From Hyperoplus lanceolatus (Eukaryota; Chordata; Actinopteri; Uranoscopiformes; Ammodytidae): a stretch of 64,000 nucleotides of DNA. The stretch spans positions 7,908,001 through 7,972,000 of the forward strand of contig CM049416.1 in the NCBI GenBank assembly GCA_026929865.2, read 5' to 3'. Shown piece after piece: positions 11,756-27,541 of the stretch. The translations under genes and the position numbers were made by a program. Position 1 is the first letter of the stretch, and every line of letters starts with the position of its first letter. The notes under the pieces are model-generated. The model did not search any database and was not told where the DNA came from. It worked only from the letters and a program-made list of their open reading frames with translations.

Positions 11756-14007
11756 TAGGGATGTAACGGTATACCGCAAAACGGTCGTTCGCGATATGAA
11801 AAGGCCACGAATGTCAACCGTAAGTTTTTTCTTGTAATACCGCATCACGGTATTACAGGCGAGCTTGCATGGTAAATGCGCTCCGTCATTTTGGAGAGTC
11901 TCGTGAGCAACTTAGCACTCAATCTAACACTGTATGGGCCACACCAACATTGGAAACCAAACAATAACACATTGACACAACATCTTATCACTGAAACATG
12001 ACTTCTAACTTTAAACTGAACAGTCACGTCACACGTGGGCCGTTGTTTACACTATGCAGAGCAGCGTGTGTAGCTTCGCCACATTGAGTCAGCAGCAGCA
12101 AAGAAGAAGAGAGAGAAAGAGAAAGGGAGAAATAGAGAAAAAGATCGACAGAGTAGCTTACCAGACTGAAGAGAAAGTTGCTCGCGGGTCAATTATATCA
12201 TTATGAATCCAGGCGAACGTGAGGAAATGAGATTATAAAAAAAATTTAAAAAATTAATAGAATAGAATAGAATCCACCGTGACCGCGCATTGAATCCCCG
12301 GTAAAGTCGGCAAACTTCCGTGAAAGACAGATGAAGGAAATAAGTCCAAAGATCCTTGATATGTTCATCATAACTTCACATGAACCCGGCATAAACAGTA
12401 GCCTATAAAAGCCATACCAGCATGTTGCGCAATACTATGGAATCCCTACTATGTCAAACTTAGGTGACATTGCGAAAGTGTGAGGAAGGGAGGGGGAGAG
12501 GAGTGCACTGCAAAAACATTGATTTTGAGACTGCAATTTAAGTTAATAACAAATAAAAATCATAAATAAATATTTTACAGAGTTCATTGTGCCTGTAGGC
12601 CTATTAAGGTAAAACATTGCTTGTAAAAATAGAGTTGATAAGCAAATAAAACATAAATAAATGGGGAAATGATCACACTATTTAAATAATTTTTATATTA
12701 TACATACTTTTACAGTTACAGAGAAGTGACTAAATTAAGTTTAGATTTAAAATTCCTATTTCAGTTTGAAAAATATAGGTGTAATGCTTCTTTAAAAACA
12801 GCAGTAGAGAAGCAGTGTCTTTGTTTTGGTGATAAGTTGTTTAAATCTCTCAGAAATCTCTTCTTCATAATAAGATATAAAAATTTTGAATTATTCTTGT
12901 GTTTATGTTTTATTTAAATCAGCGTTACACCATTTAATTTGAAGGGGTAGACATTAGGGCTGTCACTTTTTCCAAAAATGAAATTCAAACGAATTTCGAA
13001 TGTCTCTAATTAATTCGAAAATATTCGAATATATTCCCCCCAGTGTTCTGTCCAAGCCCGGCCCATTCTATTAATCGTATTTCTTATTTAGGCACGCGCC
13101 TGATTTTAAACCCTTATTTTTTAATAAGTTGGCTGCTATAATTTAAGTTTTAAAACACAAATCTGCGTTGTTTGAATGACAGAAATCTGTTCAGAAGAGA
13201 ACTTAATGAGCGGCGCAACACAGCCTCCGTCAGTAGCCTACAGCACAGGGAGGAGCCGCAAAGCACTGAGAGCAGCAGTAATTACGATCGGCTTGAAGGC
13301 GGTGCTGCCGTAGGAGACACACCGTGCGCGCAGTGTTGTCTCTTATAACATTACTAAAACGGAAGCCCTACCGGCTCGGGCAGAGAATCTAACTCACACA
13401 GGGCTGTAGTTCCATGGTCATATAAAGAAAGGCCTGTACCTGTACACTGGGCGCTGCGCTGCTCCGCTCGGCTAAGCTAGCGGCTAAGCTAGCGGGGAAG
13501 CTGCAAATTGACGTCTTTGAAAAGTACGACAGGTCTTCGTAACGTCCCCGGTGTTGAACCCACATACTCCTACACGCTGCTGCTCATATGTCCTGGTGAT
13601 CGTCCAGGCCGACAATGCTCACTATGGCCCATTTTGGTCGCAAAGCAACAGATGAACATCATGATTAACATTAGCTTTGTTTACTGATGGGTCAAGAGGG
13701 GTTACAACAGGTCACACTGATAGGACAGTTAGAAAGCGCCCTCTGCAGGGTCAAAAGGGAAACTACTTTAAATGCTTATGAGACGGCAGCACACTATTTT
13801 ATATACTGTCTATGGGCAGCACACAGTCCGAATGGAGAAATACAATTCGAATTCGAACTTTTCACCCCAACTTCGAACGAATGTTCGAACTTCGAATACA
13901 AAGTGACAGCCCTAGTAGACATGAATTCCGCGCTTAATATCGTACCGTGATATCAATCGCAATATTGTATCGTATAGTACTCAAAATTTCATATCGTTAC
14001 ATCCCTA
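11756..14007. mobile_element. hAT-type element carrying a nested element
   Basis: Termini TAGGGATGTAACGGTA and TCGTTACATCCCTA are flanked by the exact 8-bp duplication GTCGTGAG (11748-11755 and 14008-14015). It is about 1.28 kb without the nested element at 12955-13914. Both ends are rich in ATATCG/CGATAT palindromes. No transposase motif is recognised in its short open frames. Confidence 0.92.
12955..13914. mobile_element. 960-bp hAT-type element nested in 11756-14007
   Basis: Termini TAGGGCTGTCAC and GTGACAGCCCTA are flanked by the exact 8-bp duplication GTAGACAT (12947-12954 and 13915-13922). Subterminal TTCGAA/GAATTCGAA repeats occur at both ends. The interior (about 13200-13500) is GC-rich and includes the motif CCATGGTCATATAAAGAA at 13412-13429, seen in several other elements of this window. 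Confidence 0.92.
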
Positions 14008-14015
14008 GTCGTGAG

Positions 14016-14579
<564 letters not shown>

Positions 14580-14771
14580 ATGCATGTGTACTGTATGTGT
14601 GTGCCACTAGTTGATCCAGGGGGAAAAAATGGCTTTCGTTGAGTCCCCTGTGCTATGTTACATTACAGAGTAATTACAGAGTGTGTGCTTTGTTTAGGGG
14701 ATGTCTAATTATGCTGTTTGGGTTGTGCAAGGCCCTGGGGTGTCACTGTGTGTGTGTGTGTGTGTGTGTGT

Positions 14772-15743
14772 TGCCAGCGAGAAGACACTAATTGTGGAGG
14801 CGGTGTTAATGGTACAGCAACTGTCAGAGAGAGAGAGAGGGAAAGGTGGGAAAGAGACCAGAGAAAAACAAGTCTGAGCGTTTCATTGTTGCCTTTTTTC
14901 TAATGTTTCATTACCTTTCTCCATCGGGATGTTACCTACAGGATCACCTAACGCCACATGTCATTATCAAAATCTCCATTTAGACATGGATTCTGAAGCA
15001 TTACTGGGCGTGTCTTGCTGTGAAAGCCAAAGCTCTTTGTGTCCGTCACAGTTCAACAAGTCCCATGTTTTATCATTCAAACTTGACTGCACTGTATTAG
15101 ATAGAGATGCATGCTCACAATGCTTCACATCCACTCCACAAGACTATAAGCAGCACAGGACATCAACTACTGTAATGCAGTATGCTGCTTGGTAAAGTGA
15201 TATACATTCTAGAACAACTTAAAGTCAAGTCTACAATTTTTCAAATGATCCCTGTGATCAAGGCACATCATTCAAACTTGCAGTCTATGCTTATGTTTGT
15301 TTTGCAATTAAAAATACATAATTATTTAAATTAAAAGTAAGAATTTAATAATACGGCCGTAACTAGAGATGTGGCAGTTTTTCTTTGCACTTGAGGCATT
15401 CAAAAAGTGGTCTGATTTAGGTAGATCGACAGAGCAACTTTTATGTAAAGATAACAAAAAATAATCTTTTTTATAAACAATTCTAATCATATTGTGCTGT
15501 GTTCATCAGTCAACTCGTATTATACGAGTCATATTCTTCATTTGCCTTTTACCATTTTACAGTAACATTTACACAGTCGATATGTAGTTTGAACAATGGG
15601 GACACAGAAAGCTGGTTGAATGCAGTGAATAAAAAAATCATACTCTATGATCTTTTCAAGTTGAATAAAGGGGAGAAACATGGCACTGAGAGGTGCGAAC
15701 ACTTTAAATCAACAATGTTGAATGACTACCACCTCCATATGTT
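14772..15743. other. Spacer, nothing recognised
   Basis: Open frames at 14929-15195 and 15499-15777 have no recognisable motif. No TIR pair was found. Confidence 0.5.
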
Positions 15744-16898
15744 CCAGGGGCCGTATTCACAAAACATTTTATCTTAGCGCTAAGAGTACTCCTAAGGAGC
15801 ACTAAAAGTTCTTAGTAAGGAGTAATTTCTTAAAACCTATTCACAAAGCTGCTAAGACCAACTTTTACTAAGGAATGGGAGGGACTCCTTAGCTAAGACT
15901 AGAGGGCGGTGTTGACCCTGTTGCTATGGATGATGTCATGTTCATACCTTCTATGCCCACAGTGATTGGCTGAGAGGGAATGAGAGCTAAGAGTGAATTT
16001 ATGATGGAAACACTGTGGGAGATATCCATATTGTGTCGCTGTATTAAAGTAAAGAGTTTTTATATACAATTAATGACAAGTGACACTGATTTAATATGAA
16101 ACCAAGATACTGCAGGGTTTCCCATACATTTGTTCACAATTAACCTACAATAGCGCCACATAGGTCTATTCATTTTAAATTTTACAATGATTTGAATCGG
16201 AAAAATATCCTCATTGAACAGCTGCACGCCATGTACTCTCACTGTATTTCTCTCAATGGCGGACTATGCAGCAATAGTCAGACAGCGACAAACCAGGAAA
16301 TTCACAATTTAGAAACAACAGCTGGCGAAATCGTAAAGTACATGCGGAAGGAAAAAGGCGAGACGCGCAACTATACAGAAGCGGATCTGTGGAACGGAGG
16401 AGATGCTGCGAAGCGCCACATATAGGCCTACTCTAGTAGGAAATTAAACCCAAACGTGACACCAACAGTAACTTTCAGAGCATCATAAACCCAAAGCAAC
16501 TGGAGGAAAATGAACTTAATAAATTTTTTTTATAACAATATAATAAATATAAATGTGTCTATACTTTCTAAATATAGCTTTACTAAGATCATTACACCCT
16601 TACAGCTATTAAAGGTACCTTTTATAAAGCTCACTAGCATTAAATCTCTCCAAAACACCATCAAATGGTTGTCTGTGATTTACTCTTAGTGACTTAGGAG
16701 TCCTCTCGAGGAATCCTAGCTTTTTATAGATTTAGGAGCTAGTTTTAGCGCTAAAATGCTTTGTGAATTACACTTATCTTAAAAAGTTAGGAGTCCTAAA
16801 ATTAGAGTGAAACGCCCCTTATTTTTGAGAGTTACTCCTAAATCAGCACGTTAGGACCTACTCTTAGCCTTAAAATGTTTTGTGAATACGGCCCCTGG
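15744..16898. mobile_element. 1.15-kb TIR element with GGGGCCGTATTCACAAAACA ends
   Basis: The two ends are near-perfect inverted repeats of at least 25 bp starting CCAGGGGCCGTATTCACAAA. No separate target duplication can be told apart from the palindromic CCAGG/CCTGG borders, so the superfamily is open. Both inner flanks (15776-15900 and about 16685-16880) are full of short repeats of CCTAAG/CTTAGG and TTAGCGCTAA, presumably transposase-binding sites. A 77-codon open frame at 16192-16425 is not recognised as any family. Confidence 0.85.
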
Positions 16899-17862
16899 AC
16901 TGTGTTTTTTTTTTCTACTGCACATTAAAGAAATGTCATAGCTTGAATAAGGACCTGTCATTTTGTATCAGCATGCCCACACAAGGACAGATTTTTAAAG
17001 GCTTTTTTTGCCAACCAAAACCTCATTGTATGATTGTACAGAAGTGAGCTCACAAGACAGCACTGTAGATTTTTTTGATTTGAGAGCCCCGGAGAACTGA
17101 ACATAATGGCAGTATGATGTTTGTCAAGTGAGTTTACCTCTGTCACATGTTTGCGTGCTTGTTTCAAGGTCTGCATCAGATTTTGCAGCTGTGCATGTGG
17201 TGTTCCTATTGACATCCATCAGAAATGCAATCTACTCATTCTGTCACAGAGAGGGAACAGAAAAGGTCTCATTCTTCCTTGTTTATATAATTATAAATAC
17301 CCGGGTTGATTCGGACTTGGCAAAGAAAAGTAGTGTTGTCGCATTTCAAAAGGAACCCCTGGTTTGAATAGCTGTTGGCCAGCTCTGAGAAGGGGTCAAG
17401 GTACTGAGATGCGTCCTTGTCCATACAACAAACAATACAACCTGATGTCCCTGATGTATAATTACTAAACACATTTGTTCCAGTAAATTGTGGTTGACAA
17501 TGACATATTTTGACCCAGTGGTCCATTGTTTGTATTATACTAGACTAGCCTTCATTTCATATAATGCGCTCCAGGCCATTAATTTGCCCATTGACTATAT
17601 TGAAGTGCATTTTATTATTGTTAACAAACTAATTTACAGAATGAAGCATTACAGCCTTAATCCATTTTATATGACTGAAGGAATAAAATAAATTGCTCAG
17701 GCAATGTTGTTGTCCTCATGGATTGAATTGAGCATGGCATATTGTATAGCACAATGCAAGTCCGCTTTTCGTAAAGTGAATGGTGCCTATATGGGAAAAT
17801 AAGAGAAAATAAACTGAATTTCAGTGCGCATTTATAGGCATAAAGGTCCATATTAGACTATA
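16899..17862. other. Spacer, nothing recognised
   Basis: Only short, overlapping chance frames on both strands. No repeat identified. Confidence 0.5.
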
Positions 17863-17870
17863 AGAAATAG

Positions 17871-20145
17871 TAGGGCTGGGCGATATGGGCTAAAATCATT
17901 ATCTCGATATGTTTTGAGTATATCTCGATACACAATATATATCTCAATATATTTCAAATCTCCTCTAGAGCACATCCTAAATGCTCAATTTAATTTATTT
18001 TTTGCATAACATTACACCAGTAATATGATTTAAATAGTCCCTGCAAAATGTGTCTGCACTAACGATGCATTAGGCTACATGAAACAACATCTTGTTTATA
18101 TTCTTTAGTTTAGTTTATATTCTTTTGCTTTCCATTGGAACAATTTGAAACTTAGTCATGGCAAAGAGTTTGCACATTTTATTGATTATTCCACATCCTT
18201 CACCACTCCCATACAATGTATCCAGCACTATTTTATTTGGAAACAAATGTGTATTTTTCAATCTTCTTTTAATCTGTAAACTGGGAACATTTATTATGAC
18301 TCATTACAACCACTTACTTATTGTTTATCACCACTAACCCCGGGAAGATAGCAGCATCACATTACATGCAGAACAGGTTTTGCTCCATAATAGTATGTTT
18401 TATTTTATAAAAAATACAGGCACATTTACTTTTAATAGACTATTAGTTCATTGTTCACAATGAACAGTGTGCTGCCATGGACCTTTTATAAGAGGCCGAT
18501 CATAATAAATGTACTGCCGTGGTTGTGTAATGTCGGACCAAAAACTCTCCGTGAAGTCAGAGTAATCGTCTGCCCCCCCGGCGCTCGTTCGCCTGTGTAG
18601 CCTACTGAGCCTACCTCTCATGAGGTCCATGCTGTGTATGGCGGCTACTATCGCCGTCATGCACGCCCGCCTCCCCCGTTCATTCCATGGACATACAGGG
18701 CTCTAGACTAATAATTTTTACTGGGAGCAATGGTGCCCCTAACTCAGAATTTTTAGGGGCGCAAACAGAACATTTAGTGGCACACCTTAAATAGACCTGA
18801 AATGCTTCTATTCAAATGTTTCCCAATTTTAACTATATTATGCCAACTGATATTGTATTGCCAGCATGTTTTGGACCACACTGACAACAGATCATATAGT
18901 TCATTGTGTTTTTGATTTTGCATCACCATGTGAAATCCTTCAGACATTCCTTTAGGAAAATATTTTTTTTACCCATTTTCACCAAAACCCCTTCTACATT
19001 TGAGCCCTCTGATTGTTCCTCTATCCCTGCTTCCTGTAAGGAAAATAGTTATTGGCCCAAAAGTAACTAGAAGCTAGATGAACTTATCAACTAATTTGCA
19101 TAATATGCAATTCTTAAAGAGGCTAAATGAATTGAAAATGCTGACCAGGTAGTTTACAAATTAACTAGGACCATTAGCATAGTTACAAACTCACTTTACA
19201 AACTTATTTGTTGCCATATATAACTATAAGGTTAGCTTTTTTACAGGAATGCAGTGGCCTATTCAATATGAACCTATGAAACAATTTACTAGTTTACAAA
19301 CGTCACCTGGCAGCTCTTGCACAGAGCGGACACGGTGCTGTCTGTCAGCTGGCTGCTGCGGGAGGCGGGGGGCTGCTTGAGTGAATGCTGTCAACGGTGA
19401 GGAGGAGGAGACAACAGCCATTGCTACTCGGCTCTGGTGAGCGCGGTTTAAAAACAAAAGTTACAAGATGTATCTCTGATCTTTAACAGCCTTATCGCTA
19501 TGGCGAGAAGTCGGCAAATATAGCAGAAAAAGTCGCCAGTTTGCTGCATGTTAAAGACGTGACGACAGCGGGACACTGAGAGGAGAGAAGGTCACGTGAT
19601 TCGTGGAGTTGATTGTGTCACTGTCTGATCACTCGCGGACTGTCCACTCTCTCTCTCTCTCCTTCTCTCTCATTCGCGCGCGTGCCCCTAGTCGCAATGT
19701 CTCAAAATGGTCGCAAAATGCGAGCATTTGGTCGCAGTCTAGAGCCCTGACATACAAAGAAAGGCTTGCTCGCGTCTCATAAGAGCCATCTCGTCTTATT
19801 TTCTCCCATTCTCGTTGTTTTCACATAGCGGTAAAAGTAAACCATGGACATATAAAGAAGTAAACACACATACAGCGCGCACTGCAGACTACGTCACAGG
19901 TGCGCGCCCAGGAGACTCTGGTTGGGAGGGGGGAGTCAGTGAGTTGCCAATGCATGTGAGTCTGTAAGGCAAAGAGCCACAGGAAAGAGCGAGAGAGACG
20001 AACACCAGCGAGTTTGCTGGTGGCGGCGGCAAAAAGAAACACATGTGCCAGTTTGTATTCGATGGTTGCGATAGGGTCATTTTATACATCCCCTGGAGAA
20101 CATCTCGCGATACATCGCATATATTCGATATATAGCCTAGCCCTA
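17871..20145. mobile_element. hAT-type element carrying a nested element
   Basis: Termini TAGGGCTGGGCGATAT and ATATAGCCTAGCCCTA are flanked by the exact 8-bp duplication AGAAATAG (17863-17870 and 20146-20153). Without the insertion at 18698-19748 it is about 1.2 kb. The right part has CGATATATCGC-type palindromes and the motif CCATGGACATATAAAGAA at 19842-19859. A second copy of that motif at 18685 was interrupted by the nested insertion. Confidence 0.92.
18698..19748. mobile_element. 1.05-kb hAT-type element nested in 17871-20145
   Basis: Ends GGGCTCTAGACT and AGTCTAGAGCCCT are bordered by the 8-bp repeat GACATACA (18690-18697 and 19749-19756); the exact boundary can shift by one base because of overlap with the TIR. 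It inserted into the sequence CCATGGACATACAAAGAA. The inner ends carry GGTGCCCCTAA and GTCGCAAAATGCG type repeats. No transposase is recognised. Confidence 0.88.
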
Positions 20146-20695
20146 AGAAATAGTCTGTATAGGTCCTCTGTAGAGGTCCTCAATAACATCTTTCCATTTT
20201 GACCTTTACTTCATAGTAAGTGTACTGAGTTTATATTGGGGTTCATGAAGCAAATAAGCACTGTATATTTAAGGTTATGGAGTCTGTTGTACTGTAGCAA
20301 GCCGTGAGTAACGTGATTGTGTGGTGAATATGCAATGCCACTGTGTGTGTGTTTTGCCTCGTTTCCACCGAGTAGAGCGAGTCGGATCGGAGCGGTTCGG
20401 TCCGGGTAGTTTGGCTTTTCATTTGCCAAAAGTTGGATAGGGTACGGTTTAAGAGTACCTAACCGCTCTTAGCTGCTCCTAATCTCAGTACTCCTCCGTT
20501 GGGGTACTAGCTGCCTGAAAGGGTGCCGAAAAGGCGGAGCTACACACTGCCGTCATTTGATTGGTCGAAAGAATCATTTACGCCATGTGTAGTCATCTCG
20601 GCAAGAGTGAAGAGAGTCTTGTGTTTTGGCGAAAATGTGAGCGCAACACTGTTTATTGTGTGGTGTTTTTCCTCGTCAATATAAATTAATCAGTT

Positions 20696-21495
20696 GGTTA
20701 CACTGTGTCCCACTGCTACGATGTCACGTAGCTGCCGCAGCACTGTTCCCTCACTGTCTCTATTAGGCCTTTCACACCAAAATGAACAAAGAGTCAGTTC
20801 CAGGCTGGTGTTGGGGTCAGTTCAAAACTGGTTACAGCCTTATCCCAGTTATGAACCGGTTGGTTTCACATCGACCGGAGACAGCCATGGAGCCGGCAAG
20901 AGAGCAACGTCATGACATCACTGTAAACGTGTGTACGTCGCCCGACGCTGCTGCTCTTGTGGCTAACGCTAAAGCTACCGCTAGCTTTAAGCACAACAAC
21001 AGCGGCGAATACGTCTTCTTTTTACACGTGTTAGCTCTCGCTTTGCTTTCTTAACCAAACAGGACCCATACAGCGTATTCTCGCCGGTCAATTTGATCGC
21101 TACGTTCGGTAATTATGTTATGTTTACGTCTCGTAGTAGCGGTGTTTTTAAACATGGCGGGCATGAGGTTTTAGTTGGTCTGGTTGGTCAGGATAATCCC
21201 TCCCCCGGCCGCTGGCGTAAGCGGTTCACTTCAAACCCTGCTCAATCCTGGGGTATGAGTTGAACCGGTTTTTACGGCCCGGAGCAGGCTTTCTGGCGGT
21301 GTGAAACCAAAACACTGGCTCTAACTCCGAACTAGCCCAGAACTAGCACCGACCGATTTTGCGGCGGTGTGAAAGGCCTATATGAGTTGCACCGAGCCGT
21401 CTCTGTGTGTTTACGCCATAGATAGTAGTAAATACACGCTCACAACAACACGGGGGAAATAAATAAAGAAGCGGCTGGTTTGACCAAGCAAAAAC
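20696..21495. repeat. Shared GC-rich module, copy C (split by insertion)
   Basis: Left half 20696-20763 (TACACTGTGTCCCACTGCTA, then GTAGCTGCCGCAG) and right half 21384-21495 (CACCGAGCCGTCTCTGTG, then ACACGGGGGAAATAAATA) match copies A and B at 9598-10022. The element at 20764-21380 separates the halves. Confidence 0.78.
20764..21380. mobile_element. 617-bp nested TIR element
   Basis: Termini TAGGCCTTTCACACC and GGTGTGAAAGGCCTA are a perfect 15-bp inverted pair, flanked by TAT (20761-20763 and 21381-21383). This suggests a 3-bp target duplication. It splits the GC-rich module copy C, whose halves can be rejoined by eye on removing the insert. The interior has CpG-rich stretches. No transposase. 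Confidence 0.85.
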
Positions 21496-21776
21496 GAGAG
21501 ACCGCTGGCTTGACCACAGTTGTTCCACAGCCCGATAGTTTGATCCACATTCTGGCGGCGGCTATCGCAGTCCAGCCTAAACCCCGCCCCACCAGTAAGG
21601 GTAGGGTCGGCGGTGGAAACACCACCGAGATTCTTAAAAGTGATTGACCCGCTCTACTCGGTGGAAACGAGGCATTTGTGTCTTTGGGTGAATGGAGAAG
21701 GCCGCTTTTAATTTCATATAACACGATTGGAGTTCAACATTGTGACCCTTACAGCTGCTACAACTGCTCCCTCTCC

Positions 21777-21779
21777 CAC

Positions 21780-21850
<71 letters not shown>
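21777..21850. repeat. (CA)n microsatellite
   Basis: About 37 uninterrupted CA units. Confidence 0.97.
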
Positions 21851-24386
<2,536 letters not shown>

Positions 24387-24394
24387 TACTCAAG

Positions 24395-25270
24395 TAGGGC
24401 TGGCCCGAATGCCATTTTTCAGGCTTTGAGTATTCGTTGGTTTTACCGAGCGAATATTCGGATATTTGTTCCAGAAAAACACACCATCAAACCAACATTA
24501 ATAATGCTAATGTACTCACTGAAACCGAGTGTGTGAGCCGAGACAGCAAGCTGCGTAGTTTGTTGATGCATTAATAACTTTCGAACGGTATTAAAGTTGT
24601 AGTTCCTTACTTTTTCCCCGTGGAGGCAACAGCTGTTTTTCGTTCCAAATCAGCTGTCCTCTGCGCCATCGTAACCCATACAGGAGCTTATCAATTCATC
24701 CTGGAATGTGCATCTTTTCGGCTATTTATAAATCCATACAAAGATCCAATATTGATAGTCTTTTTTGTCCATATTATATCCATTATTGACCGCCTATTCC
24801 CATGATGCAAGCAAGTCACGGTTGATGATGGCTGAGCTAAACTAAAGTTAGCATTACGCCAAGCATAAGCATTACATTTCCTTCCGAAATCGCGCTAATG
24901 TTGTGGTAGCCTATAGAGTTATTAGGAACACAATCTATTCTTCCTCCATCTCTCTCTCCCTCCTGCGCTTGGTGCTGCTTTTAGTTTGCCTCACTCTTGT
25001 AACATCACGTAGCCTACTAGGTCAAAGTTCAAATAATTCGATAATATATTTTAAATTAACGTCTAATTTGTATTTTACAATTGTTTTATAACTTGTATAT
25101 CCAAATATTGTTTGCTGACAAAATATACTGCAGTTTGAGCTACCTTTGCAAAAAAATTTTAAAAAAAAAGTTAAAAAAAAAAAAAAAAATGTACCGAATA
25201 CTGAATTGAGCTCCGAAAACTAATTTAACAAACGAATACTCGGATATTCGAATAATTCGGGCCAGCCCTA
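24395..25270. mobile_element. 876-bp hAT-type element
   Basis: Termini TAGGGCTGGCCCGAAT and the complementary ATTCGGGCCAGCCCTA are flanked by the exact 8-bp duplication TACTCAAG (24387-24394 and 25271-25278). Subterminal GAATATTCG/GATATTCGAA repeats occur at both ends. A homopolymeric A-rich stretch lies at about 25147-25190. Non-coding. Confidence 0.93.
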
Positions 25271-25735
25271 TACTCAAGGTCACATGGCACATGAATGTTC
25301 ACACATGTATCATAAAGACGGTACAGTAGAACATAGGTCCCCACTCCCCAGACATTATTGAAGCACTCTCATACTGCATTGCAAAAGTGAAACAGTTTCC
25401 TTCCCTTAAGGTACGAAATAGGTTGCAGTGTTTCCCGCAGGATTTTTTTCAGCAGCGGTGCTGTGGTCCCCGAACCCTCTAGGGGGGTCCGAGGGCATGC
25501 CCCCCCCCCCCCCCGGACGATTCTTTTTTGCACATTGGAATCCATGAATCTGGTGCACTTTGAGAGGAGAATATGCACTTAAATCCTATTCACACAGTCC
25601 TGTGTATTACTCTAGATAGGATTATTGGTGTTGTGAGACCTTTTGTGTCTTCATTTACAGATTTTGACATTTTTGTATAGAAATTAATATTTAAACAAAA
25701 AATGCCACAACGCAAAAATAATTTGCACAATTTAT

Positions 25736-26969
25736 TTACAGATTTTTGCCTAATGCTTAAACACTAAAAGTGTTTGCTATGCCCAAAGCATCACAACCTC
25801 TGAGTTTTGTAACCATGCCCTAAACAACAGCACCAACCCTACAAACACAATAAGTGCTTTGCACTGTGTTTGAAATTATCCAACACACTTCTTTCAAAAC
25901 ACTACACACTGTTTTTTACATAAGACACATTGTTCAAAAATGAAATCTCATGCAATCATTGGGAAAACACATCTATTTAAAATACAAAACACAACTAAAA
26001 TTAGAAAAGCACACAGACTTACACACATGAAAAATAAAAAAAATAAAGCTAATTGAATACCAATCAGTGAGAGCCTTAGCATTACAAATATACCTCAGGT
26101 GAGCTCCGCTGCTTTGTGAGACAGTACAAGAGTCAGGGGAAGAGGACAAGAGAGAGAGGCAGGAGGACGAGGACAAAGAAGGCAACAGACAGAGACAGGG
26201 TCACTATGGTGGACCATGTTATAGATCATGGCCTAACAATATAGGAGCCTGGGCAGAGAGTTCAGCTCAAAACTTTTTTCAGAAGCTTTTCTATATTTTT
26301 CATGTGTCTAAATGAAAATATAGTGGATCAATCTTTCCAAAAAATTCTTCAAGAGGTTGGATACGGCATGCAAGGCGATATTTCCCCCGTTGCTTGGCAA
26401 GGGAGGACATTGCCTGTGACGTGGATGAGGTGATGTGGCCAGATGCCAACAGGCGACAGGATCCATAGCCGAAATGTCTTTCAATCATTCCCCTACACCA
26501 CTATGTTTTGTAGTTCTAGTGGTACCATTTCTTGTGTTTCTTTGCGTTTGTTTGTTTTTTTTTACTTTTGCAAAAACCTGAAATGGCAAAATAAAATAAA
26601 AGATCTGAAGCATTTACATTTTGTTTTCATGTGTCTAGATCAACTGTAGTATATCAATCTTTCACAAAAAAAATCTGTATGAGACTCAAAAACCATCCAA
26701 AGTACTGAATACAGATGTGTTTTGCATAAAGCCCATCTGTGTGTTGTTGCTGCTAGGAAAGAGTAATTCAAATGTGCATGTGTGTATTGTTTTGATGCTA
26801 AAAACAGTTTTGAGATGGGATTGTTAGGTTTTGTTTCAAGAGTTTCATTTTGCCTTATAAGTTAGAAGTTTATCTCCATGTGCTATGTCCTATTCGACCT
26901 GTGTGTTAAGTTTTGACACAGTGGGCCAAAGTCTGCAACATGTGTGTAAGCAATCGGCAAAAACTGTAA
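25736..26969 (+). mobile_element. Degenerate element with IS630-type transposase remnants
   Basis: The left end reads TTACAGATTTTTGCC and the reversed right end TTACAGTTTTTGCCG, an imperfect inverted pair with matching sequence further inward (TAATGCTTAAAC against GATTGCTTACAC). Between them are an N-terminal and a C-terminal piece of one transposase, so this is an internally deleted copy of a once-autonomous element. Borders are approximate. Confidence 0.6.
26200..26468 (+). pseudogene. Internally deleted IS630/Tc1-superfamily transposase relic
   Basis: Two pieces of one transposase are visible. From 26200 the frame reads VTMVDHVIDHGLTI, a stop (TAG at 26242), then a PGQRVQ stretch. This resembles the helix-turn-helix start of an IS630-like transposase common in fish. 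From 26358 to the stop at 26466-26468 the plus strand reads 36 codons beginning WIRHARRYFPRCLAREDI and continuing CDVDEVMWPDANRRQDP, the typical C-terminus of the same family. The catalytic DDE middle is missing, so the protein cannot be active. It has no start codon of its own. The family call rests on recognising these two motifs only. Confidence 0.65.
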
Positions 26970-27030
26970 CCTCTGAGCCCTAAGCCATTTTTGAGATGTT
27001 TTGGTTGGCCTGGATTTATTCTCTTGTTAA

Positions 27031-27541
27031 AGGTCACATATTATGCTAAATGCACTTTTTAAATGTGTTCTAACATATCCATGGGTCCACGGTGTGCCTA
27101 GACTGCCAAAATATTAAAAAAATAACAATCTCTCCTTTTCTCACTCTCCCCCTTTCTGAAACCCGCACCCCTCCCCCCAATATACTCCGGTCAGAATTCT
27201 CCTCGTTTCTGACCTCAAAAACTGGAAAGCCAGAAGCTTCCACTGTGCAACCCACACCCCTATTTCTTATTGGTCCACGGCCCTGACAGACAGAGGTCGA
27301 GGCGTATCTGGCTTCGCTTCTGGACAGGGGGCGGGGGGAGCTCAAAGATTGTATATTTATGAGGGGAGCTGCAGCTCTTTTTAAAAAATAGGCCATTGTG
27401 AGATTAGCTGAACATCAGTATAGTACAATAAATTATCTGAAAGTTTTTTTCAGCAAACAATTAAAGAAAAACGTATTAGGGACCACTAAGACCATATAAT
27501 ATGGTGTATAATAGAACCGAAAAGTGTATAATATGGGAGCT
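27031..27541. mobile_element. 511-bp TTAA MITE nested in 25426-28516
   Basis: Flanked by TTAA at 27027-27030 and 27542-27545. The left end AGGTCACATATTAT pairs with the reversed right end AGCTCCCATATTAT. TTAA targeting fits piggyBac or Kolobok. The centre is non-coding. Confidence 0.85.

Larger units (their letters stand above)
20355..21674. mobile_element. TIR element with CCTCGTTTCCACCGAGTAGA ends
   Basis: The left and right ends are inverted repeats of about 26 bp starting TGCCTCGTTTCCACCGAG. They are bordered by TTT on both sides (20352-20354 and 21675-21677), which may be a 3-bp target duplication as in PIF/Harbinger, but the T-run makes this weak. The interior contains copy C of the GC-rich module also found in the element at 9389-10841, split by the nested insertion at 20764-21380. 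Confidence 0.75.
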
